A stretch of 64,000 nucleotides of DNA from Beverwykella pulmonaria (taxonomy: Eukaryota > Ascomycota > Dothideomycetes > Pleosporales > Melanommataceae): positions 159,205 to 223,204 of the forward strand of contig BCHH01000002.1 in the NCBI GenBank assembly GCA_001599595.1, given 5' to 3'. The translations under genes and the position numbers were made by a program. A model generated the notes under the pieces. It was not told the DNA's origin, made no database searches, and saw only the letters and a program-made list of their open reading frames with translations. Positions 45,146-56,696 of the stretch are shown here, piece after piece. Position 1 is the first letter of the stretch, and every line of letters starts with the position of its first letter.

Positions 45146-45898
45146 CGCGGCGTGCTGTTTTTCCAAGTCGCGGTTCCCAAGCTCTTTATAGTCGAACGTG
45201 TGTCCAGGTGAGGGAGGGCCACGATCAAGTGTTTGTCGATAGTCCACCAGTTATATCGACGGAGCTCTCACGTTCCTCGGATACTGCCGTACGATGCCTA
45301 GGTAGGGTAGGGATTCTTGACGGCGACAGGCTCAAGATGCAGGTTCCCGGAGGTGAAGAGCGCACATGGTTGCCAGGCGTCGTGAGGATTGGACATGTCT
45401 TTTTATCACGGCGGTGACCTGCCCCTTTGTATACACTCCGCGCGCGTTCGCCAACCTGTTTTCGACCTTGACGCGTAGCCAGCCCTGCGGATTCGATAGC
45501 CTGGTGTCTGCATATGTCATGCATGCGGGCGAAACACTGGTTGTGGTTGTTTCCGTGCTGCGATCGCCAGGATTAATCTATCCGAATTCATGCACCCCAG
45601 TCTAGCGAAAGATGGTGAGGGGAAGGTGGTCCATGTCAATGCATTGTCCTAGGGCGGGGGAGTTGAGAAAACCAAAGCTGCGAAGGATTAGGAAGGTGAA
45701 AGGAGAGAGCAGTGGATTTCTGCGAAACATGTCAAGAAATACAGACTAATTAAAGAGTATAATTCACCGCGTGGTGCGAGCAGAGATGCTGACAGGAAAG
45801 AAGGTAACCTACCCCTGCACCAAAGCTCTCCAGATCCCCGCAACTTTGGCCGTGACCGTCGTGTATAGCAACAAGCAGCTCTAAAGGCATCGAATGGC
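45146..45898. other. intergenic, no gene seen
   Basis: Upstream region of the NLP gene and 3' flank of the phosphoesterase gene. Overlapping short ORFs on both strands have no support. Confidence 0.4.
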
Positions 45899-46876
45899 TC
45901 AACCGTACCGCCTCCAAACAGTAGACCTCTGATCCAACGGAGGAATCTCTGCAGGCCCGGGCAGTATCTCTCGCAGCATATCATTGACATCAAGACCCTG
46001 GTTTTGACACTCTTGCCACTGCTTTGGGTATCCCAAAGAGCACTCCTCAAAACGAGTATCATCTTTCCAGTCCGTTCTTCTGATATGAAGATGCCCGCTG
46101 ACGACAACCTTCGCGTTGAACCTCTTGTGCCAGTCATTGGTCTTCTTGGTGCCGCACCAGATGCAGAATCGCGGGACGTTGGGCAGCTTGACGAGGTCTT
46201 CTCGCAGCGGCCAGTGATTAATGATAATCAACTGGATACCTGGATTCGCCGCGACTGCGGCTTCCAGCTTCTGCTCGGTGCGCGCGAGCAGCGCATTGCA
46301 CCACTCGATGCGCGACTTGTATGGGTCGGGGTGGAGGAGGTGCTCGTCGGTGGCCTCGATGCCCTCTTCTCTGGCCCAGTCCAGTGCCCCCTCCAGACTG
46401 ACATGGTCGGGTCTGAAGCTGTAGTCGTACAGCGTGAAGATGGGCGCAATCAAGCAAGGCCCGCCCTCGCCTTCCCACAGCGTGTACTCGTCCTCTGGCG
46501 TCAGGACACCAAACTCGCGCGCAATGTCCACGCACTCGTCATACTTGTTCACGCCCCTAGCCCCATGCTCCTTCTGCGTCGGTAATGTGTACAGCTCGTG
46601 ATTTCCCGGCACCCAGAACACCTGGCGGAAGCACGATGTGGCTTGCGTGAAGGCGAGGCGGAGGTGCTCGGCAGACTCTCCTATGTCGCCGCAGAGGATG
46701 AGGCCGTCGTTGGGTTGCGGCTGGAGCTTCTCGAGGGCTTCGCGGTTCGCTTTGTAGGAGAGGTGGATATCTCCTATCGCCCAGAGGCGGCCAGGGCGGT
46801 CGGGTGGGAGGGCTAGGGGCGCTGCATGGTCCATTTCTGGTCGGTTCGCGTTCGCTGTTGCGAGGAGAGGGTCCAT
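45899..46876 (-). CDS. calcineurin-like metallophosphoesterase (325 aa)
   Basis: The dimetal motifs are in order: AIGDIHLSYK (residues 33-42), LCGDIGESAEH near 61, WVPGNHELYTL near 85, IIINHWPLRED near 215 and VVVSGHLHIRR near 252. All metal-ligand Asp, Asn and His residues are present, so the enzyme should be active on phosphoesters. The substrate is not predictable. Cytosolic; no signal peptide. Single exon. The ATG at 46876 (MDPLLATAN) was chosen; the open frame to 47011 begins with TTG. The kinase gene ends about 400 bp upstream on the same strand. Confidence 0.88.
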   Translation of the reverse strand: MDPLLATANANRPEMDHAAPLALPPDRPGRLWAIGDIHLSYKANREALEKLQPQPNDGLILCGDIGESAEHLRLAFTQATSCFRQVFWVPGNHELYTLPTQKEHGARGVNKYDECVDIAREFGVLTPEDEYTLWEGEGGPCLIAPIFTLYDYSFRPDHVSLEGALDWAREEGIEATDEHLLHPDPYKSRIEWCNALLARTEQKLEAAVAANPGIQLIIINHWPLREDLVKLPNVPRFCIWCGTKKTNDWHKRFNAKVVVSGHLHIRRTDWKDDTRFEECSLGYPKQWQECQNQGLDVNDMLREILPGPAEIPPLDQRSTVWRRYG

Positions 46877-47284
46877 CGCGAGAATCTGTGCGGTGAGTGA
46901 GAGACTGCTAGCGAACTGTGAATTGTCAGTCACATCTCCGCATCCTGTTAGCCATTGTGGACGTTTTGGTGTTTCGTTTCCCGAAACCGCAGGTCGATGA
47001 CCGATGACCAATGACCGATGACTGCTGACGGGCTGGGGCGCGGGATGGATGCCAAGACTGGCTTCAACAACCTCGATATCACCGTATCAAATTCATCAAC
47101 ACCGTATTATTCAAATTCAAAGTCTCCGCAAGTATCTAATAGCTTGATTGTAGCGGCAGGTCTCTGTACCCAGCCTATGAACCACACGTGCGCTCGCGCT
47201 CCAGCCATCACTTTCCCAGACGCTTCTTCCACTCCCTCCATCTCTATGCACCTCCTTGAGCGGTCTCCCCTTGGTGGCTCTCCG

Positions 47285-49413
47285 TCAGTCCACGTGGTAA
47301 TTTGTTCCTCGCTCCAGTCGTCGAAGCTCTTCTTTTCTCCACGCTCTGATGTCCTTCTGCACGTCTTTGAGTGTTCTTCCCTTGTTTATTTCTTCTTGGG
47401 TGTAGATGTAGATCTCGTCGGCTGTCAAGCCATCCAAGTTCTTCTCTGCAGCGCCATCTCCTCCACCTTTTGCTTGTGGAAGAGGCTTTACAGCCTGCTT
47501 ATTCCGGCTCGCTTCTTGTCCTGTCCTCCTCCTTCTCTTCGTCCCCTCCTTTTCGTCTCTCTCTTCTTTGCCTTCTACTTTCGGTCCTTTGTATGCCAAG
47601 TTTGACCAAAACGCTCTCACTCTCCCACCCACATTTGCCATGCTGCCAACATCAATCGGCTCATATCCGCCTTCTCCCTCAGGATCGGATCTCCGCCTCT
47701 TTCTTGCGTCACCTCGCCCGCCACGATCCTCATTCTCGTCGTCGGAATCATCCCAAAACCTTCGTTCCTTAATTTCGAAATTTCGTCCCAGCGGATAATC
47801 ATCCCCCCTCCTCCTCAACCTCAAATGCTCCAATACCGCCCCTCCCTCAAATCGACCAATATGTCTCTGCGCTCTCTTAATCCCCTCCTCGATCTCGCCT
47901 ATTAATTCATGAGGACTCGGCCTCTTCTTCGGATTGATCTGCAGACACCTATCCACTAACCTATGCAGGACAACAGAGTACGATGTCTTGCACTGTAGCT
48001 GATCCTGACGCGGAAAGGTCGGCCCGTCGTCGGCGCGCATGTCGTCTATCGCGGCGCTACGCAGGTCGAAGAGTGTGCCGCGGCCGAGGGTGCTGTGCAT
48101 GAGCTCCCAAATAATGAGGCCGAGATTCCATATATCGGTGCGCGAGCTGATGGGAGGTTTGTGGTCGTGACATGATTCCTACCACGGGTCAACCATCGCT
48201 CAGGCGAACTGCCCCTTGCAGCCTTTAGATTTGTGCGAGTGGGAGAAGGTAAAATCTTACAGGTGCCTCATACGTCGGCGTGCCACCTTTGATTGCAATA
48301 GGCCGTTCATCATCGATTAGCGCAGCGAGATCGAAGTCTCCGAGTACCGCATGTGGGTATGATTCGTACGGCTCTCGAGGCCCGGCGAGCATGATATTTG
48401 GCGGCTTTAGGTCCCTGTGATGGACCGGCATCCAACCTGGATCTTTGTGGTCGGGCGCTGCATTGACATCGTAGTCCAGGCCGGTGTTGAGGACGTATAT
48501 AGCCTCCGCGATACTTCGGAACAGGATCCATATGAACGATTCTGGGATTGCACTGTCCGGGATTCCACATCAGCACCCACAACAAACGTAAACTAGCACA
48601 GCAGAACGGTTTCGTAATACGTACTCATACTCATCCCTCTCGATGGCCTTATCATCATACTCTTCCAACACTAAATCCAGACTCCCCGCCGGACAAAACT
48701 CCGTGTACGATCTAATCCCGAACCTCGTCTCTCTGCCCCGGTCTTTGATGTACGGTCTCCAGTATAGATTCTTCAATATTGATGCCGACGCGAGGATTCG
48801 GTCGACGAGGCGATATTGTGGTTCAGTTGCTCTTAAGAGGCCGGGGTGGATGTATTCGAGGTTTTTGACTACAACTCTCTGTATGAAACGAAGAAATATA
48901 AATAGGGCGTAATAGGGAAAGGGGCGGGAAGGAACGTACGTCTCGAGCGATAGACTGCGCGTCAAACCCCACATACAAACAATTACTTGTCTCAACAAAC
49001 TCCTCCCTCCTCTCCCCCGTCCTCCTATAATATAACACTCTCACAAATCTCCAGTTTCCCCCTATGACCTTCCTCCCCATTACTGCCACCCCATCAGTAA
49101 GTGCCTCCGCTCTCAGCTCCTCATCCGGAACCCATGGCTGTTTGTCCCAAGGAAAATAACGCTTCGGCTTTACAACTATAGGTTTCTCGTTCTCGCTCTC
49201 CTCCGTGTAATGGGACAGGAGCACGTTCTTATCTTCTGTAGACAGGGCCTTCCAGGCACTCATTATTTTGTAGCCTGGGTGGGCTGCCTGGTGAGACTGG
49301 AGACGGTAATCTCGAGCGTACTGGAGGTATCGACGTTGCATGGTGGTGGGGAAAGCGTTCCATTGTTTGCGCTCGAGGCCGTGCCATTTATAGGTTGTGG
49401 GGTTTGGTGCCAT
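47285..49413 (-). CDS. atypical protein kinase with N-terminal HMG-like region (637 aa)
   Basis: Exons 48940-49413, 48625-48878, 48261-48552 and 47285-48178; all junctions keep phase. Kinase-domain motifs: catalytic loop HHRDLKPPNIML (near residue 289), then GDFDLAALI where DFG is normal, and GGTPTYEAPE (P+1 loop) with DIWNLGLIIWELM. A later RCLQINPKKRPSPHELIGEI closes lobe C. The first 70 residues (ERKQWNAFPTTMQRRYLQYA, AWKALSTEDKNVLLSHY) look HMG-box-like. A glycine-rich loop is not evident. The C-terminal 150 residues are very basic and low-complexity, including RKRRRSDPEGEGG. Either active or a pseudokinase; DFD still keeps the metal-binding Asp. Confidence 0.8.
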
Positions 49414-51362
49414 GCTCTTCAGTGGATGGGCTTCTCTGTTTATATTCAGAATAGTAGTCAGTATTAAGGACGGTGAGTGGTAGTAAGGAAGTAGATTCTG
49501 TATTTTTAGATGCTGTTCGTTCAGCATGTTGGAGATAAAGAGGGTTTTGGTGCGGTGTGGAATAGGAAAGCGGGAATTGAACAAAGGGATAGCTGGCTTC
49601 TTTGCCCGACTTGTCGACCTTGTTCTTGGAGGCCCCGTTTGCGGAATCGATCGCTAGAGTGAGTTTATGGACTGTGACTTCTACATTCCCTCGGCTCGCT
49701 TAGCTGTAATGCGGTGTAGCGCATCATGCAAATGATATACGCCATACCACAATTCCCCTTGCTGGAATATATAATAAACAAATACCAAAAGATTAGCAGA
49801 CTAGGCCCGAAACTAGGGCATCAGTCTGCCCTTGTATTATATTTCTGAACCTAGAGACGCCGCGCATCTCCCTTCCACTCCCTGACAGCCCGTTATCTCT
49901 CCTTAAGCATTATCCCTTTCGCACATTCCTCCCCAACCCACCCAGAGAAATCTTCAGCAGTCCAATTCTCGAACCGTTTCTGCACTCCAGCAGACTTCTC
50001 AGTTTGTGTTATCTTCTGTGACACGTGCTTGAGTGTACCCAGATCGCTCCATTTGGTGCTTCGGTGCGTTTGGTGTGTTGATTAAGAAGAGGAGTTTTCG
50101 GACGTTTAAGACTAATAAATAATTTATCTGGTATTCTCCCTGGGGTCTTGGACTGGGCTTGATTTTTGCGAGGACTACCTGGGTGGTATTGCTGTCATCT
50201 CGATCTCCCATCCGTCTCCTTCATTTCCGTCGTCAACATAATCTTCATCTTTCCCATTTGAATCTCCCGACTCTCTTACCTTCTTTCAAGCACAAACTCA
50301 TGCTCTTGAACTCTCACCTTAATCTCTCATCTACATCGGGCCCATCCCCCATCCCCACAATACTTATGTATGATCCATCCCGTTCTTAGTCTTATCTATC
50401 AACACCTTTGGACTTAGTCTAACTTCCCCACATCATCGCCTACAACTCATTTCAAAGTGAGAATGAATATGATGGAACATTGAACCAAAGAGATAGTTAC
50501 CTGACAAGAGAGACGACATCACTGTACAATTTAAAACGGGGTTGGGCAAGTTTTGATATGGTAAATTCTTATCCATAGACAGGAGTACACATGGATGATG
50601 CGAATACAATTGATATGAGAGTATACTGTGTGGGCCCAAAGTTGGTGTTTGGTTGACACAACCCTTTCTTACATAAGGAAAATAGCTATATACGCCCAAG
50701 AGGGTACTAACAGCATACAAGGCATACGGAAGGTTTTCCTCGTAAATAGACCTCTCCTTCGTCAATAGTCTACATGGCTCCATCGAGTGCCAGTACCAGA
50801 CGGTAAATAGATTAGTCCAAAATATCCATTCTTATTCTTGTTTTGTAGATATTAGAGTTGTAGTTCTAAATATAGCCTAAAATTATATTATTTCCTTACT
50901 AGCATTAGGATTTTAGAGAAAGTAATGGAGTACTACTGCGGTGGGGTAAAGGGATGATATAGAGATAGGAGGGTAGAGGCGACTCACCGCCGTGCGATGT
51001 CCGAGGCAGTAATGCACGGAACAAGATGGAAGATGTGTTTTTTGGTAGTAGTCTGTCGCAATTTCGTTTTATCCAGCTCCCAAAGGAAAGACATATATGT
51101 GTGTTGAAAGATAGAAGAATGATCGTGGTCCCCCTCCCCCTTCGGAGTCCTCTTCGTGTGTTCGTTGTTGGGTGACGGGTTGCCAGACCGTTCGTGTTCT
51201 GTGTGCGCCGGTTTTCACCTCAATGATGGGTCCCAGCTAAGTATATATTATGTTGGATGATGACGAAGCAACAACTGGAAGAAAGGCCAAGAACCCTTCC
51301 CTGCACCATGCATCCAAGCTTTCAATTGTTGCCTGAGGTAGATTCGAGTAAAGTAGCTCTTC
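49414..51362. other. gene-poor 1.9 kb
   Basis: No supportable gene on either strand. Frames of up to 116 codons occur (50433-50783) but without motifs. The stretch separates the gene-dense core from the repeat-bounded island. Confidence 0.4.
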
Positions 51363-51500
51363 TGTGACGGTTTAGGCTTGTCCAGATGTAGCTAGTTGAT
51401 CTTGGTCAGACAGCATATAAGCTGCTCTGACTTGATCTGACCCAAAACAACGCAGTCTCCATTTTGATCATTGTCCCCATCAGAAAACCCTTAAATCTTC
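51363..51500 (+). repeat. solo-LTR-like repeat, family 2, copy 2
   Basis: It starts TGTGACGGTTTAGGCTTGTC and matches copy 1 and, inverted, 62990-63125. A truncated relative (CAAGCGGCTTATAAGCTGCT) lies at about 51573-51615. See the inverted composite pair finding. Confidence 0.55.
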
Positions 51501-51609
51501 ACTACGGCGCACTCCTATAAAACAATTTTACAAAATTTATAGAAGAGAAAGTTAGAGTGTAAGCAGGAGAGTTAGCTGATCCAAGGTCAAGCGGCTTATA
51601 AGCTGCTGA

Positions 51610-51740
51610 GGTACTATTCAACTACCGTAAACGGATAGTACAGCAGCCCAAGTATCGTAAAGTATACAGAGCACAGTCACTGTACGTACTAACGTTACCA
51701 ATATCAGTGTACTGTAGTACTGTACGGTCGGGTGTACTGT
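51610..51740 (+). repeat. palindrome-rich repeat X, copy 1
   Basis: About 130 bp shared, in inverse orientation, with 62521-62645. It holds ACTACCGTAAACGGATAGTA and GTACGTACTAACGTTACCAA, rich in self-complementary GTAC steps. In both places X abuts a TGTAAGC-family element at the same point. Confidence 0.7.
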
Positions 51741-51868
51741 AAGCATAAGTGTGGAGGAAAGAGCCTCAACGTCTGTATTCTGAGTGATAAACGTACAGCT
51801 GATATATATATAATAGACTGATTAGTCAGTGGCATATCCACGTGACAGTGTGATGTCCTGGGCTTTCA
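51738..51868 (+). repeat. TGTAAGC-family short LTR-like repeat, copy E
   Basis: A 131 bp copy with a diverged 3' end (GCTTTCA). The core TCAGTGGCATATCCACGTGAC is intact. It directly follows repeat X. Confidence 0.7.
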
Positions 51869-52197
51869 TAGAGAAGTTGTAGAGAAGAGTTGGAAGCGGG
51901 TAGAAGAAAGGTTGGAAGTAAAAGACAAATTGGTACTGTAGAGGGACATGTAAGGATAATCTTGAGTTAGGCGTGTAGTCAACTAGATTTGGGTGGAGTA
52001 TTAATGTTGGCGAGTGTGAATTTGGATGTTCTTTTTCCAAGAATATTAAATATTAAAAGATACATAGCGCACAAGCCGATTCGCAACTGTGAGTAAACCT
52101 TAGATGCCAAAATCTTTTATCGAAACACTAAATACTCTTCATTAAAATTTACGTTTAGAAATTTAGGCCTTTACTAAGCTTAATGACCTGTTGCTAC
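51869..52197. other. AT-rich intergenic
   Basis: 3' flank of the DUF4360-like gene. Nothing recognised. Confidence 0.35.
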
Positions 52198-52968
52198 TTA
52201 GCTGTCATAGCTACAGTAAGCGTTTCCATATCTATCTAACGTATCGCAACCTGTAATTTCTCTGCAACGACCTTGTCCAAACCAACCGAACTTCAACCTC
52301 TGAATGAATACACCTTCTTTCCCAAGCTCACCAGCGACAGAATTTCCTGCCTTAGAATCTGGCAAGATCGAGAATTTCACCTGTAAGTTGAGAGATCTCA
52401 TGGAGTCTAACGAGCCGCAATCCGAGAACTTTAGTTGAGAAGAGTTTGAAGATGTCATATCAAAATGCTGCTCTTCTAGAGGTCCTGTCAACACAACTTG
52501 AGTGAAGTTCGTCTAGCCATCTCAGTCAGATCTCTATTTATTCAAAGTCCTCTAACATTTCCGTCGAAAAACACTTACCGGAGCAGCGTTCTTATCCCAT
52601 GCGACCACGACGTCCACCAAAGCTTTCACACCATCATCCAAGCGAACTAGTCCCGTCATAATATTACTTTCGATGAACGCGTTGTCTTCTCTGGGTTCCC
52701 ATCCAAGCATAAGGTTGACATAACATACTTGTTGGTTTGTGGTTGTCGACGATCCTGGTCCCAGTGCTGCAAGACTGTTCTTAGTTTTACTAGTGTTGTA
52801 AGTGATTTCGATGGCGGATGCGTTGGCTATCGTGATGGCGGAGGCAGAGACATCTGCTCTACAGTGGTAGGCGTGCGTTTCGAGTATCTTTATGGATGGT
52901 TGTGCTAGAGCTGGATTTAAGAATATTGTTGTGAGAATAATGGGGAGGGCCCAGAGAAGGCAGGACAT
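52198..52968 (-). CDS. secreted DUF4360-like protein (234 aa)
   Basis: Exons 52579-52968 and 52198-52512; the 66-nt intron (GTAAGT...CTAG) keeps phase 0 and gives AAPTNFTQVVLTGP across the join. The N-terminus is a strong signal peptide (LLWALPIILTTIFLNPALA). The rest is beta-rich with paired Cys (HAYHCRA, QQVCYVNLML, FSDCGS, GQGRC). VCYVNLMLGWEP, a region ending LDDGVKA, and a VVLTGPLEE stretch resemble the DUF4360 pattern. That family contains secreted fungal proteins of unknown function. The match is moderate. It is the first of four putatively secreted genes in the island. Confidence 0.65.
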
Positions 52969-53446
52969 ATTGATATGGTCTTTCGTAGGCGCGAAAAGGT
53001 GAGTTTGGAATATTCATCAAAGCTGTGCAGTTGGGCATTCATCATACACTTGAAATACTCCTCTTTCATAAAATCCGTGACGGCGAGGCGTTTTCCGAGG
53101 CATCATGTGTCCATGTAAGTTGCTCGTCTTTCGTATTTTCAATTTGCTAACTGCATAGGAATAAGCAGCCTAAATCCTGTGTTATACACTTCCACCAATA
53201 ATCACAACACTGTACCACTTCAACTAAATTGGTGCATATTATCGCCCAATACCGCGAGCCAAGATTGCGAATTTGACAGTGAAATCTGCCCTTACTATTC
53301 TATTACATCATTTGGACACCTACTCTCCATAAAATCCCCATGTCTAGGAAGCCTGAATCAAGCTTGAGCCGAGGAATAAAAGATCATTGATAAGGGCTGG
53401 ATTTCCAACATCCTTCTTTCACAGTATTGTGTAAGGGCGACCCAAT

Positions 53447-54575
53447 ATGAAAATCTTAATAATTTCCGCCCTTTTCATTCAATCTCTCCAACGAGTCGTT
53501 GCTCACTGCATGTTAAAACCTCCCACTTCCTTTTATCGATATACCTAATAACTATTGCCAGATGTCTTTTCCGGGCTCCTGGTGAATGGTACCGCAACAA
53601 AAGACTGGGAATATGTCCGGTATGAGAGCCCCTTTTCTCTTCACTTTAAACACTGGACACATCGTCTAAGCATATACAACCCCTAGAAATGTTACGACCG
53701 GCGACACTGGCTATCCAGATAGACCTTGGTCACAGCTATCTCCTCAGTATGATTTATACTCTGAGAACATCCGCTGTGGCCGCGGCGCTCAGGTATCCGG
53801 CCGCGAGACAGGTATCGCAACTGTGGAAGCCGGGAGCGACGTAGGTTTTAGAATGGGGCCTGAAGGCGTAAGCTAACCATCCGCCGCCCCTTCCCCTACA
53901 TCATCTAAATATTAACCCCGAAGATTTCACTAATGGTTTTACGTCAGCGCGAGGTTGGCATATGGCACAACGGCCCTGGGCTAGCCTACCTCTCCAAATC
54001 GCCAACGCCCGACCTGCACTCCTACGCCGGAGATAGCGACTGGTTCAAGATTGCGCATATCGGGCCGATGAACGGTTTCCAGTGGCGCAATGCGCTGGAC
54101 ACAGATTTGAATTTTACGATTCCGAAAACAACGCCGCCAGGGAGGTATTTGTTGCGCGTAGAGCACATTTATCTCCGGAGTGAGTTCAATTCAACACAAT
54201 TCTAGGTAATAATCTCCGGGTATCAATACTGGGAAGTCGCCTAGGATTGGTGCTTCCTCTACTCTCCAGGATTTTGCTGACTGTTTTGGAGTAAGCAAAA
54301 CCCCTTCTCTTCTAGAACATTACAAAACAACTGTCTTGAATAATGTAAGCAACCCTTTGCTTAAAATTTTGCTAATCGTAACCTGCACATGAAGTGTAAA
54401 TTGCGCTCAGATAGATATCGTCGGAGAAGGAGGAGGTACGCCTGGTCCAATGGTAAAGTTTCCCGGCGCGTACGATCCTTTCGATGAGGGGATTTGGGCA
54501 GCAGCGCGTTTTGCACGGTTTTGTGAGGACCTTACAAGTTATAACCATCCAGGCCCTTTAGTGTGGAAGGGTTGA
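53447..54575 (+). CDS. AA9 lytic polysaccharide monooxygenase with irregular splice sites
   Basis: A secreted copper enzyme that cleaves cellulose chains oxidatively. After the signal peptide (ILIISALFIQSLQRVVA) the mature protein begins with the copper His. Exons 53447-53507, 53562-53619, 53687-53867, 53948-54204 and 54395-54575 would keep phase (about 245 aa). Conserved blocks: LLVNGTATKDWEYVR, IWHNGPGLAYLSK (second copper His), GDSDWFKI, NFTIPKTTPPGRYLLRVEH, NCAQIDIVGEGGGTPGP and FPGAYDPFDEGIW. The first intron starts with GC (GCATGT), a rare GC-AG type. The last intron has GGTAAT at its donor, one base out from a usable GT, and reading on meets a TAG at once. The gene may be a recent pseudogene or depend on an unusual splice. 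Confidence 0.75.
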
Positions 54576-54732
54576 AGTTTGACAAAGCTTTTGTGGCAAT
54601 GGATACCTGTTTCGAAGCAGGAAGCCCTATGATTCTAGTCATTTAATCAAGCACACGCCATTTACGTTGTCTGCCCTTGACGTTTTCCTATTCGTCATTT
54701 AACTCTTATATCCATCTAATATCAGCTCCTCC

Positions 54733-54831
54733 TGTAAGCAGAAGTGTTGAGGAAAGAGTGTTCAGATGTGTATTCGATATGATGTATGTACAACTGATAT
54801 AGATATGACGGTATGGTGTCCTGGGCTTATA
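54733..54831 (+). repeat. TGTAAGC-family short LTR-like repeat, copy F
   Basis: A 99 bp copy lacking the middle GACTGATTAGTCAGTGG block. Ends TGTAAGC and GCTTATA. No target duplication visible. Confidence 0.65.
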
Positions 54832-55416
54832 ACTTCTATGGGGTGGAAGAAAAGATAGTTGATATTGCATATCTCGTGTCTATTGACTCGTACGCGTCCC
54901 AGATGTATCTCGGTAGTGAGCAAGATGTGACTACGTTCACGTTCACGTGATATGTATATGTATATATATGGTCCGACACATGTGGCATTGATGCGCGGCT
55001 CATTCAGCTTCGAACTTAGCCTATTGAACCTCGGCGCCAAAGAACATTCCGCTATCCCATTCATTATGGAAGCGGCTAGCAGAATTGACCACGTCGTCAT
55101 ATCAGGGTTATTCTACCGTCTCACGATTCCTGACAAGATCAATTGACCAGTTGCACATTTCATCTCAAGTGGAGGCGATCTGTAGGCCTAGCACACCATA
55201 CCAGTGACGAGGATATACCACTAACTATTGAATATCATTCGACTACCTAACTTGTGACGGGCAGCTATGGGAACAGAGAGCTGAAAGCAGATTTCATTAC
55301 AAGTGACTAGGTGCTGAGTTGAGGAAGCTCGGCTGGGTGTCTATATACACGGTGCGGCGCGTTAAGGCCTTAATTAGCGCCGGAATAAGCGAGGTCATGT
55401 AGTGAGACAGTAGACC
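54832..55416. other. intergenic with TATATG microsatellite
   Basis: Contains a TATGTATATGTATATATATG run near 54950-54970. No gene seen. Confidence 0.35.
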
Positions 55417-56290
55417 CTACTCCTCTTCGCCGGGTATCATGTCTTTGAACGTTGCGACGTAGTTTACAGGCCCAATTTCATCCAGCACCTCCTGAGGTAT
55501 TCTCAAGTTCAATTCTATACGAAACTCCTTTGCTCTGACGTACTGTAGCGGCAGAAGGATTAACCGAAGAAGATGGGGTTCTAACACTTCGCAGGTAGTG
55601 TGCGGAAGGTCGCGTGTTACAAAGATTTCAAGAGTCAAGTGGCTAAGATGAAGATCACGGAGGAAATGAAAACACTTCTCCCAATTAGGAAACACTTCTG
55701 CTGGCCATCGACGGTCGTCCAAATTATGCTGCGACGAGGTTTTGAAATAAGTTGAAATATGGATCTTCCGAATTGCGAGCCAGTGAAAGGGTGATATCAG
55801 CTCTTTAAATTGCAAGAGTCCAAGCGCGCCTTTGAAGGCAAAGATGTTGGCTTGGTACATGACTGATAGTGCTTCTAGGTACCTGTTACAGGAATTAGTT
55901 GCGTATTCACAACTTTATTAGTTACACGTACATGCGGTTGCAAGTAAGAAGAAGAGCAGTAAGATTTCTGTCCAGCCTCATTCTGCGAAAGCATCGGTGT
56001 TGCCACGTCAGACAAGGCGAGTTAGGGTCGGTGCAGCGGAGGTTTAGGTTGTGTTGACTGCCACATTCATTGGTACAGATGTGCAGTAGACGAGTGGGAT
56101 GCCCAAGTGCGGCTGCATAGGCTAAGAGACGAAGTTCTACACTAAGTTTCTTAAAGAATAGAGACTGCTGTTGCATGTGAACTACAGGGGTTGTAGTATT
56201 TTGTGTTTGGAGTGGCCACGCAGTAGGAAACGGTGACTTCTTAGTTGCTCTGCTTTTTTCACGCAGCCTGGTCCGCAAGAATGTGCGCAT
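55417..56290 (-). CDS. DUF7730-type fungal protein (274 aa)
   Basis: Exons 55932-56290 and 55417-55882; the 49-nt intron (GTACGT...ACAG) keeps phase. The N-terminal 40 residues are basic. FFKKLSVELRLLAYAAALG corresponds to the LPYELR block, and LLLTCNRMY followed by LEALSVMYQANIFAF is the family's core. The intron splits the Met codon of CNRMY, the same place as the CRQ... intron in the 3-1690 gene, so the two are related by descent. ATG 56290 (MRTFLRTR) is used, since the longer frame begins with GTG. The LP of the usual LPxELR is replaced by LS. Molecular role unknown; F-box-like recognition is a family guess. Confidence 0.72.
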
Positions 56291-56580
56291 GATAGGAGAA
56301 GGGAAGACGGTTTTGTGGGGTACAGGAAGTGAATGCAGGCGGCGAGATATAGAGAAGCTGCTGTGCCGCTTTCTAGTGAACACGTATTGCAGTAGTGTCA
56401 CCACAAGCGATTGTGCCACTGGCTAGGACGCTCGCATATTCTAAAAAAGGCAACCATATGATAATTATGATGACTCTATTTGCTTCTAAAATGGGGTCGT
56501 AACTTCTATAATACAAGTGCTAAGAAGCCTTTTCCTAAGATGCATTAACTTATAAGACCAAGTCACCGTCGTGCGCATAG

Positions 56581-56670
56581 TGTAAGCAGGATACCACTGC
56601 CGCGCTGACTTATCTGCTGTTCACACAATACACATCTTCATATCCCTCCATGACCACCACTCTTCTTACA
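56581..56670 (-). repeat. TGTAAGC-family short LTR-like repeat, copy H
   Basis: A diverged 90 bp copy in minus orientation (ends TGTAAGC and CTTACA). Flanks CATAG and CATAA match in four of five bases, consistent with a decayed 5-bp duplication. It retains AATACACATCTTCATAT, the complement of the family's AAGATGTGTATT block. Confidence 0.55.
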
Positions 56671-56696
56671 CATAATCTATCCTTGTTTTTCACTTA

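Noticed and set aside
47018..47605. A 195-codon plus-strand ORF
   Set aside because: It is mostly antisense to the last exon of the kinase gene, whose minus-strand frame has clear domain support.
50433..50783. A 116-codon minus-strand ORF
   Set aside because: Located in a gene-poor AT-rich stretch without motif or signal; likely chance.
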